Below the pieces are notes generated by a model. The model made no database searches and had not been told where the DNA came from. It saw only the letters and a program-made list of their open reading frames with translations. Both the position numbers and the translations under genes were made by a program. A DNA stretch of 64,000 nucleotides from CAMEON01 sp045531965. GTDB taxonomy: Bacteria > Bacillota > Clostridia > Oscillospirales > CAG-272. The stretch covers positions 1 to 64,000 of the forward strand of contig JAZSFA010000084.1 in the NCBI GenBank assembly GCA_045531965.1, written 5' to 3'. Numbering within the stretch: the stretch's first letter is position 1; every line of letters begins with the position of its first letter. Positions 16,038 through 22,913 of the stretch are shown one piece after another.

Positions 16038-18371
16038 TTAATACTCGCTCAGAATTTCCCTGAGCCGATCCTCAGCCTCGTCCGCGCGAAGTCTGTCGGC
16101 GGCGTAGGCGGCACGGAGCAGTTCTCCGGGGATATGCTCGTCGTACTTTTCAAAGAGGGGCAGTTCTCCATTTTCCACCAAGGCTCGACAATCAATGCCC
16201 TCGGTAGAGGCGATGCCATGCAGATGGGAGATGAGATCGTAGTCGTTGCCGCGCTCCATGCGGAAGGTCATGTAGTAACAGCCCTCGAACTCAATGTGGC
16301 TGATCTTAAACATCCCCGCGTTACGGGCAAGGAACTTTCTCAACGTGCGGAAGGAGCGCGTCCCCAGCCAGGGGAACAGACACCATGAATATCCTCCCAA
16401 AGATACAAGAGAATGCTCCAGCATTCCCGTGTTACGCGCCACGTGACGGGCGACCGCCAAACGCTTTTGAGCGTTGGGTTTTAGGTAAGGATAGACCGTG
16501 TCTTCCACCAGCACTTGGCGCATTCTTTGAAGGATTTTAGTGTGAATCTCGCCAAAGTCACCCGGCCAGGAGACTTCCATCTTACCGTCCACCTGCTTTA
16601 CGTAGATAAGTTTACGCTGGATGTCCAGCTCTTCCACCTCCCACACGCGACCCGCAAGGGCAAAGCGATCACCCACGGGGGGCGGGGTGGTGATGGTGCC
16701 GATCTCGTCAGATCCTGCGCGGACAGTGAAATCTTCGCTGTCCTTGAACACGGCGTAGAACTTAAAACTCTTGAGAAGTCTTTCTCCCGCCATACCCACG
16801 ATCAGTCCCTTTTCCTCGGTCATCTCCAGGAAATCATGCTCTAACATGGACACCATAAGGGTGCGGTAATCCTCCTTGGTGATCTCCCTGAATGGCGGCA
16901 AGGATAAGACACGCTCGGCCAGCCGCTTGGGGGTCAGCTCGCCCGAGGCGGCCAGGATGGACAGGGTTTGATGGAACAAGAGGCTCATGGGCATCTTACG
17001 CCGCTGTGGCGGTTCAATGAAGCGCTCCTCAATATATAGCTGGATAATGGCGATGCCGCGAAGCAGCTCCCACGGGATCAGTTGGGGCAGAGGGGTATTG
17101 GGCAGGGGATCCTCCTCGCGGAAAACCATCATCATCTCTGGGGGTTCGCCCCGTCTGCCCGAGCGTCCCAACCGTTGCAGAAAGCTGGTGACGGCATTAG
17201 GCGCTTGGCTTTGCAAGACGCGTTCCAACCGTCCGATGTCGATGCCCAGCTCCATGGTGACAGTGGCGCAGGTAACGGCGAACATCTCCTCGTCCTTCAT
17301 CTTGGCCTCGGCTTCCTCGCGCAGAGAGGCAGACAGGTTGCCGTGGTGGATGAGGAACACGTCAGGCTCGCCACGGTTCTTGGCGATCTGACGGAAGGTG
17401 GCGCAGAGGTATTCGGTCTCCTCGCGGGAGTTGGCAAAGACCAGAGATTTTTTGCTCTTGATGCAATCGTACATATATTCGTAGCCTGCGTCAAGGGCGT
17501 TGGATTGCACCTGAGGGAGCGCGCCGTCGGCCATGGCCTGTGCCACGTCGCGGAGGGCAACGTCACGAGCAGCAAGCTCCTCGGGGGTCATGTCGGCATC
17601 GTCCTCGTTTCCCTGCTCTTCCAAATCGTGGGGCTGGGCGGCCTGATCGGTCTTAGTGTTTTGGATATAGAAATGCTCCAGACCCAGCCGCCAGCGGATC
17701 TTGCCCTCGTCGAAGGTGGGGACGTCCACGGGGATATCGGTGCCGCCCGCCAGCCATTCGGCGGCAGAGGTGGGGTCACCGATGGTAGCCGACAGACCCA
17801 CGCGGCGGGGGTTACGGCCGATGAGGTGGCCAAGTCTCGCCAGCTGGCAGATGATCTGGTTGCCTCGGTCGGTGCCCGTGAGGGTATGGATCTCGTCGAT
17901 GACGATATAGCGCAGGTCGCCAAAGAGGCGGAGCATATCGTTGGAGCGGTTGATCAGCATGGCCTCCAGGGATTCGGGGGTGATCTGCAGGATACCGCGG
18001 GGGGTAGTCAACAGTTTTTTCTTATGGGACTGCGCCACGTCTCCGTGCCATCTCGTCACGGGGATGCCCGTGAGGTCAAGCAGCTCCTCCATGCGGCCAA
18101 ACTGGTCGTTGATGAGGGATTTCAAGGGGGCGATATACAAGGCACCCACGCTCTCGGGCGGACTTTGGTACAGCTCCGACAGGATGGGGAAAAAGGCCGC
18201 CTCGGTCTTTCCGCTGGCGGTGGAGGAGGTGAGTAGGAGGTGGTGGTCGGTGAGGAACAGGGTCCTCGCCGCCGCCACCTGCACCGCCCGCAAAGACTCC
18301 CAGCGGTGGGTGAAGATGTACTCACGGATGAATTCGGGAAAGCGCGAAAAGATGCGATCGGCTTCGGTCAT
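16038..18371 (-). CDS. Lhr/BrxHI-like superfamily 2 helicase
   Basis: A 777-residue DEAD/DEAH-box helicase. Motif I is STASGKT (about residues 50-56), Ia APLKSLINDQ, Ib TPESLE, II DEIH (160-163) and III SATIGD (195-200). In the second RecA domain are LVFANSREETEYL, TVTMELGIDIGRLERVLQS (V) and FLQRLGRSGRRGE (VI). After it come winged-helix and beta-rich segments as in the Lhr core. It is shorter than full Lhr. The ATG at 18371 is preceded by AAAGGAG. It is the last gene of a minus-strand module with a TerB-N protein, a BrxD-like ATPase and a membrane protein. Lhr-type helicases of this kind (BrxHI) pair with BrxD in type 2 BREX, so a nucleic-acid-processing role with the ATPase is a reasonable inference. 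Confidence 0.88.
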   Translation of the reverse strand: MTEADRIFSRFPEFIREYIFTHRWESLRAVQVAAARTLFLTDHHLLLTSSTASGKTEAAFFPILSELYQSPPESVGALYIAPLKSLINDQFGRMEELLDLTGIPVTRWHGDVAQSHKKKLLTTPRGILQITPESLEAMLINRSNDMLRLFGDLRYIVIDEIHTLTGTDRGNQIICQLARLGHLIGRNPRRVGLSATIGDPTSAAEWLAGGTDIPVDVPTFDEGKIRWRLGLEHFYIQNTKTDQAAQPHDLEEQGNEDDADMTPEELAARDVALRDVAQAMADGALPQVQSNALDAGYEYMYDCIKSKKSLVFANSREETEYLCATFRQIAKNRGEPDVFLIHHGNLSASLREEAEAKMKDEEMFAVTCATVTMELGIDIGRLERVLQSQAPNAVTSFLQRLGRSGRRGEPPEMMMVFREEDPLPNTPLPQLIPWELLRGIAIIQLYIEERFIEPPQRRKMPMSLLFHQTLSILAASGELTPKRLAERVLSLPPFREITKEDYRTLMVSMLEHDFLEMTEEKGLIVGMAGERLLKSFKFYAVFKDSEDFTVRAGSDEIGTITTPPPVGDRFALAGRVWEVEELDIQRKLIYVKQVDGKMEVSWPGDFGEIHTKILQRMRQVLVEDTVYPYLKPNAQKRLAVARHVARNTGMLEHSLVSLGGYSWCLFPWLGTRSFRTLRKFLARNAGMFKISHIEFEGCYYMTFRMERGNDYDLISHLHGIASTEGIDCRALVENGELPLFEKYDEHIPGELLRAAYAADRLRADEAEDRLREILSEY

Positions 18372-18407
18372 GTGGGCTCCTTTCTGGGGGAGTACGGCCT
18401 CCGGCGG

Positions 18408-18439
18408 CTTAAGGAACTTCTTGAAAGAAGTTCCTTAAG
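18408..18439 (-). other. Long perfect hairpin upstream of the helicase gene
   Basis: CTTAAGGAACTTCTT (18408-18422) is the exact reverse complement of AAGAAGTTCCTTAAG (18425-18439), giving up to a 15-bp stem with a tiny loop. It lies in the 118-base gap between the membrane-protein stop and the helicase start, the only sizeable gap in this module. No T-run follows on the minus strand, so it is more likely an RNA-stability or processing element, or a dispersed repeat, than a strong terminator. Confidence 0.6.
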
Positions 18440-18489
18440 AATCTTCAAGAACTTTTAAATAAGATATATACTTTGGATACGGCTATTTA

Positions 18490-19041
18490 TCATATGTCGA
18501 GAAGTGTTCCAAGCCCTGTCCCTACCAAAATCGATACGCCACCCAGAACAACACTAAAAAAGCAAATAGATTCCCACATATCCGCGACCTCTGCCTCCCG
18601 TTCGGTGTACTGTAGCTTGATATTGGCAAGGATGATCATAGACACGATAACATGCAAAGCTATAGGGATCATGAGGATCGACGCATAAGTGAAGGATAGA
18701 ATATTAACGGGAATAAAGGCTAAATTGACAATCGCCGTGATGCGACGGTAGTTCATGATATGGGTCGTACGAGGAGTGGAACAAGTCAGGGGAGCGAAAA
18801 AATCACGCAGGGTGATCTTGTCTTTGCCTAAATATCGCTTCATGGTGCGGATGGCCGACAAGATGAGGTAAATCACGATCATGGTGAGCAATCCGCCTGC
18901 ACCCAAAGAGGCCATTCCCATAAACACATCAGACATTTCCCCAAAGACACATCCTACCGTCCCGATCATAAAAACAATGACGCTAACAACAAGCCATATT
19001 TTAAAAGCGGGATGCATGGATTTATTTTCGCTATTTTCCAT
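18490..19041 (-). CDS. Multi-pass membrane protein in the TerB-N/BrxD-like module
   Basis: A 183-residue protein with four to five predicted membrane segments: FKIWLVVSVIVFMIGTVG near residues 14-31, GLLTMIVIYLILSAI near 48-62, two or three helices across about 97-145 (including ASILMIPIALHVIVSMIIL), and FFSVVLGGVSILVGTGLG near the end. A soluble loop with KRYLGKDKITLRDFFAPL lies between. I do not recognise the family. I use ATG 19041; an upstream in-frame TTG at 19053 overlaps the stop of the ATPase gene, and either start implies coupling to that gene. Its placement between the ATPase and the helicase suggests a functional partner, possibly a membrane effector or anchor, but this is inference. 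Confidence 0.7.
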   Translation of the reverse strand: MENSENKSMHPAFKIWLVVSVIVFMIGTVGCVFGEMSDVFMGMASLGAGGLLTMIVIYLILSAIRTMKRYLGKDKITLRDFFAPLTCSTPRTTHIMNYRRITAIVNLAFIPVNILSFTYASILMIPIALHVIVSMIILANIKLQYTEREAEVADMWESICFFSVVLGGVSILVGTGLGTLLDI

Positions 19042-19049
19042 AATCCTAC

Positions 19050-20468
19050 TCAAAAATCCAAATCCTCAAGGTCAAACTTCTTCTTCTCCCCTTCTGTATT
19101 CATCCCTCTTGCGGCCTTTTCATCCTTGGACGGTGCCCAAGGATCGTCGTCATCGTCGCCTTCGGCGGGCTTCAGGGTGACCTTTCCCATGACGTGGGCG
19201 AAGGTGACTTCGGGATTCTGCATGAGGGTGGAGAGGACGGTCATATAATCGCGGAGCATCTCGCGGGGGGTGATCATGCTGTCAGCACCCGCACGGGCGA
19301 GACAATGGTTGAGGAACTCCACCTGCTGTTCGTCGGTGATGTGGGGTGTCCAGTTATAGTATTTGCCGTAGAGCTGGGTCATACGACGGACGAGAGCCAA
19401 CAGCTCGTCATCAGACAAACGGCGGAGGCGGATGACGGGTCCGATGAGGTTTTTGACGCCTTCAATGGCAAAGCGGCTGTCGCAGAGACGGGAGCGCAGA
19501 GCCTCGTAGCTGAAGAGTCCGCGTCGAGGATCCTCCAAAAACTGGGGGGTACCGCCAAAGACGATGCCCAAGCCGGGCGCGCGTCCCTGGAGGGTATCGT
19601 TGAACATAGCGAGGATCTTCTCATAGTTGTTCTCGCGGCTGACGCGGTGGGTGATCTTATAGAGGTTCACACACTCGTCGATGAACACCACCAAACCTCG
19701 GTAGCCCAGGTGCTTAACCAACGCCGCCCAAAGCTTGAGAAAATCGTACCAGTTGTTGTCGTCAATGATAACCGACACGGGGATGCCGAGATCCTTCCGT
19801 GCCTCGCTCTTGGTAGCGTATTCGCCACGGAGCCAACGAAGGCAAGCACTCATGCGAAGTTGGGCATTTTCATCTCCTGACATATAGGCTGTATAGTAGG
19901 CAGTGATAACACGGGCGAAGTCGAAACCACCTACAAGAAATTCCAATTCCCGCATGGTGGCATTGATCTTACGCCCCATAGCAACGGAAAACTCCGCTTC
20001 TTCCGGCGAAAGTCCCTCGTCCATCAGCTCATTCTGCAAGGTATTGATCCAACGAGCGATCAACTTGGGGAGCGCACCGCCGTCGGGAGAAGATTTTGAG
20101 GCAAAATTTTTCATCAGCTCGCGGTAGGTTGCCACGCCTGAGCCGCCGCTACCGTAAAGACGGCGCTCTGGAGACAGATCTGCATCGGCGGTGATAAAGT
20201 CTCGCTCCAAGGCGTACCCACGAATGAGCTGGATCAGAAAACTCTTGCCGCTTCCATAACGACCAACAAGAAATCGTATAGCACCACCGCCTTCGTTAAT
20301 CTGCTCCAGATCAGCGAGAAAGGCAGCGATCTCATCTTTTCGTCCAATAGCAATATACGGAGCGCCCGCTCGGGGGACAACGCCTGCCATGACAGAAGAA
20401 ATAAGGGAACCCAAAACACGGCGGGGAATGGCGACGTCACGGGGAGAAGGGCTTTTTATGTCACTCAT
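19050..20468 (-). CDS. BrxD-like P-loop ATPase (DUF2791 type)
   Basis: A 472-residue ATPase. Walker A is GRYGSGKS (residues 69-76) in the setting RFLVGRYGSGKSFLIQLIRG, and Walker B is LVVFIDECVNLY (about 259-270). GIVFGGTPQFLEDPRRGLFSYEALRSRL resembles the sensor region of BREX BrxD/DUF2791 proteins; I give it as GGTPQFLED and SYEALRSRL. The C-terminus ends in a low-complexity acidic tail (EGDDDDDPW). Start is ATG 20468; the frame extends seven codons further to a TTG with no better signal. A hairpin (20480-20498) stands just upstream. It follows the TerB-N gene by 73 bases. It is likely to load or drive the helicase two genes on, by analogy with BrxD and BrxHI. Confidence 0.85.
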   Translation of the reverse strand: MSDIKSPSPRDVAIPRRVLGSLISSVMAGVVPRAGAPYIAIGRKDEIAAFLADLEQINEGGGAIRFLVGRYGSGKSFLIQLIRGYALERDFITADADLSPERRLYGSGGSGVATYRELMKNFASKSSPDGGALPKLIARWINTLQNELMDEGLSPEEAEFSVAMGRKINATMRELEFLVGGFDFARVITAYYTAYMSGDENAQLRMSACLRWLRGEYATKSEARKDLGIPVSVIIDDNNWYDFLKLWAALVKHLGYRGLVVFIDECVNLYKITHRVSRENNYEKILAMFNDTLQGRAPGLGIVFGGTPQFLEDPRRGLFSYEALRSRLCDSRFAIEGVKNLIGPVIRLRRLSDDELLALVRRMTQLYGKYYNWTPHITDEQQVEFLNHCLARAGADSMITPREMLRDYMTVLSTLMQNPEVTFAHVMGKVTLKPAEGDDDDDPWAPSKDEKAARGMNTEGEKKKFDLEDLDF

Positions 20469-20479
20469 CGTTTTATACC

Positions 20480-20498
20480 TGCTTCGCAAGGCGAAGCA
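20480..20498 (-). other. Hairpin at the ribosome-binding region of the BrxD-like gene
   Basis: TGCTTCGC (20480-20487) and GCGAAGCA (20491-20498) form an eight-bp perfect stem with a three-base loop, ending about 11 bases before the ATG at 20468. The only Shine-Dalgarno-like bases (AGG) adjoin the stem, so it could limit translation of the ATPase relative to the TerB-N protein. Confidence 0.5.
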
Positions 20499-20541
20499 CC
20501 TTTCTTTTGATGTGAAGAACGAGAAAAAAGTTGTTCAATTT

Positions 20542-22359
20542 TTAGATTTGCAGAAGTTCTTTTACCGTGTCACGGTAATCCTCAATCACACAGCAATTCC
20601 CCTGCTCATCGGTTTCCAAAATCATATCATAGATCTCATGCTCTACGGACAAATTGTTGATCTCATCAATCACTGCGTCAGGAAGCATTTTATGAGACGA
20701 GCAATATGTTTTTTCCCCTGCCCGGTCATGAAAAAGAACGGCACGGAGAAACTCGACACGGTCACCAAGGGCTTCCAGCAATGGATGAACCGTCTCAGAG
20801 ACAGTTTCCGTGGAGATTTCGGTTTTAGCGGGCTCAGAAACCACTTTAGACATAGGCTTAACCATAGATTGTGCCTCCGTTGTTTCAATGGCTACATCGT
20901 CTTCAGCAAAGGCCTCCACAAGTATTTTGGTCGTTTCCCAAGAATCTTGTTCAATAGTATCCGCTGATGTGATAGATACGGCAGTATGAGGCAAATCGTA
21001 AAAAGCTTCATACGCGGGACGCGGTTGATGTTGTACAGCCTTCTTGGCAGCAACTTCAGGCGAGGGCAGATAACGATCAAGATAATTGTCCACCGTTTTT
21101 CGCAACGCGGGTGCAAGATAATGAACAGTTAGGCGAGAACGCACAAGAATAGCGGCGCGAATACGATTTTCAATATGCTTGACCATATCGCCCAGCATGA
21201 ATCGCAAATCGTGAGAACGCGAAAAGGAAATATAAGATACCTTGATCCTTCTTTTGTTGCTATAAGCACAGAGGGCACTGACATAGGCATCCCGACTGAC
21301 CTGTGCATCGGGCATCATGACCGACTCTCCGGCAGAAGCAGAATTCCGCCCTCCGTTTTTCATCAGCATCGGGAAAACGACAGACACTGTCCGAGGAATC
21401 AAATCATCAAAGAGCGCCTTATGCTCCTCGCTATAAAATTTGCTTTTTCTATAATCATACTGACAACAATGTGTCAATAAGATTTGGGCGGATGCTAAAT
21501 TGACCTGATCATCTCCCACTGTGATCATCGAAGAAAGATAGAACTCCTTGAGTCCCGCATTCGTGATAATATGCCCCAAAACAGGCATTAAGTGCAGAAC
21601 AGGCGCGGGGAGCTGATGGATCAGGCAATAATCACAAAGCCATTCGCAGGCATAGTGATCCAGTTGCGGATATTCTTTTCGGTAGGCAACCCATATTTTT
21701 GCCATCAGATCCCGATGGCACTCCGCGGTGTCGCTGTCAGCAGGCAGGTTGATCAGTTCAAAGAGATAAAGCAGAATATAGGAATAATCCGTTTTGAGGT
21801 AAACCTCTTTCCGCACTTGATCCCGCCAATACAAGTACCAAGCACGTTGCTGTCGGTTTAACTGGGCATATTGAGGAAAATACGAAAAAAATGATTTGTG
21901 AGAAACTTCTTTTCCCGTCAGACAACTATATGCCACAGCGTCCTTGGTAAACTGATCGAAATACTGATAGTTGGATTGCCATTCATAGATCTTTACCTGA
22001 TTGATGAGACACCCCTCCGGGGTGTAAGTCAACAAAGGGGTATCCACAGAAACGGAAGATGCTTGCGAAGAAATCTTACGCTCATCGGTCATGACGGCTT
22101 TCTCACCGTGAGAAAAAGAGAGCGGCACGGAGCCTGTCGGTGGCACGGTAATGGTGCGGATAGGAGCAGATGGTGTTGTTTTCTTGGGTGGGGGGACATC
22201 AATTGACACAGCCTCCGGGATTTTTCGAGGCGTGGTTGGCGCATATTTGGGTTTACTGTTCTGACCGGACAAAAGCCGTCCGACGTCCCAAAAGTCATCC
22301 AGCTCCTTCTCCCGATTTGAAAACGACTCGCGGGGCGGTATTTTATGATCCTGACTCAT
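20542..22359 (-). CDS. TerB-N/TerB-C domain protein
   Basis: A 605-residue protein. Residues 1 to about 125 are a Pro/Ser/Thr-rich, probably disordered region. The TerB-N domain follows, best seen in LNRQQRAWYLYWRDQVRKEV and SYILLYLFELINLP, which match the YW-R...SY-Y-YE-LN pattern of the family. The C-terminal part (about 330-600) includes SYISFSRSHDLRFMLGDMVK and VDNYLDRYLPSPEVAAKKA and probably corresponds to TerB-C. TerB-N proteins were noted by comparative genomics as parts of helicase- and ATPase-linked systems; biochemistry is lacking. GGAG lies six bases before ATG 22359. It is the first gene of the module, driven by the promoter at 22476-22504. Confidence 0.82.
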   Translation of the reverse strand: MSQDHKIPPRESFSNREKELDDFWDVGRLLSGQNSKPKYAPTTPRKIPEAVSIDVPPPKKTTPSAPIRTITVPPTGSVPLSFSHGEKAVMTDERKISSQASSVSVDTPLLTYTPEGCLINQVKIYEWQSNYQYFDQFTKDAVAYSCLTGKEVSHKSFFSYFPQYAQLNRQQRAWYLYWRDQVRKEVYLKTDYSYILLYLFELINLPADSDTAECHRDLMAKIWVAYRKEYPQLDHYACEWLCDYCLIHQLPAPVLHLMPVLGHIITNAGLKEFYLSSMITVGDDQVNLASAQILLTHCCQYDYRKSKFYSEEHKALFDDLIPRTVSVVFPMLMKNGGRNSASAGESVMMPDAQVSRDAYVSALCAYSNKRRIKVSYISFSRSHDLRFMLGDMVKHIENRIRAAILVRSRLTVHYLAPALRKTVDNYLDRYLPSPEVAAKKAVQHQPRPAYEAFYDLPHTAVSITSADTIEQDSWETTKILVEAFAEDDVAIETTEAQSMVKPMSKVVSEPAKTEISTETVSETVHPLLEALGDRVEFLRAVLFHDRAGEKTYCSSHKMLPDAVIDEINNLSVEHEIYDMILETDEQGNCCVIEDYRDTVKELLQI

Positions 22360-22475
22360 AGCCATCTCCATTTCAAATTCAACGTAATCCGATTCACGAA
22401 CCGATCATTTCGCGGATATTTAACCACGAAAACGCGTTGCTTTTTCATCCTGTTCGGGGGATTCCTTAATATATC

Positions 22476-22504
22476 ATTGTAACATACGCAGAACCGATTG
22501 TCAA
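22476..22504 (-). promoter_or_regulatory. Strong promoter for the TerB-N/BrxD-like/helicase module
   Basis: TTGACA (22504-22499) and TACAAT (22481-22476) are 17 bases apart with TGT before the -10. About 110 bases of leader separate it from the TerB-N start. It is divergent from the promoter at 22591-22619; the 285-bp gap between the two genes otherwise shows nothing coding. Confidence 0.85.
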
Positions 22505-22590
22505 GTAAATTTGAGGGATTTTACAAAAAAGCCTAGCCAGATATACAAATGTATTTGATAGACTTTTTTTCATAAAATCCCTCCAAAGGG

Positions 22591-22619
22591 TTTACAAGCC
22601 AAGAAAAATGTGTTATAAT
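22591..22619 (+). promoter_or_regulatory. Promoter for DUF951 and YfhO-family genes
   Basis: TTTACA (22591-22596) and TATAAT (22614-22619) are 17 bases apart with TGT before the -10 hexamer. Confidence 0.85.
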
Positions 22620-22656
22620 AATATGAATATTTATTTTTTTAGAAAGCAGGTTTCCC

Positions 22657-22857
22657 ATGAAAATCATTTCCATCCGTGTCGGCGATATTTTGGAACTGAA
22701 AAAGCCTCATCCTTGCGGTGAAAAACATTTCAAAGTCATGCGGACGGGAAGTGAAGTACGTATCATATGCACAGGTTGTGGTCGGGACATGGTACTGGAG
22801 CGTCTGAAACTGGAGAAAGCCATCAAAACCGTCACACCTGCAAACGACACGAATTAA
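22657..22857 (+). CDS. DUF951 family protein
   Basis: A 66-residue protein of the DUF951 family, common in Firmicutes. The family pattern is complete: VGDILELKKPHPCGEKHFKV, then VMRTGSEVRIICTGCGRDM, with Cys in PHPCG and a CTGCG pair that probably binds a metal, and a closing LERLKLEKAIK. Function is not established; many genomes have it beside chromosome-partition or mechanosensitive-channel genes. It is the first gene after the promoter at 22591-22619 and is followed 56 bases later by the YfhO-family gene. Confidence 0.9.
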   Translation: MKIISIRVGDILELKKPHPCGEKHFKVMRTGSEVRIICTGCGRDMVLERLKLEKAIKTVTPANDTN

Positions 22858-22913
22858 CCGACACTTCCGATATTGCTTTATCATTGCTACTATCCAAAGA
22901 AAGGCAGATAATT

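Noticed and set aside
16038..22359. BREX phage-defence system
   Set aside because: BrxD-like and BrxHI-like proteins are present, but PglZ, BrxC/PglY, a methyltransferase and BrxA/BrxB are not found in the window.
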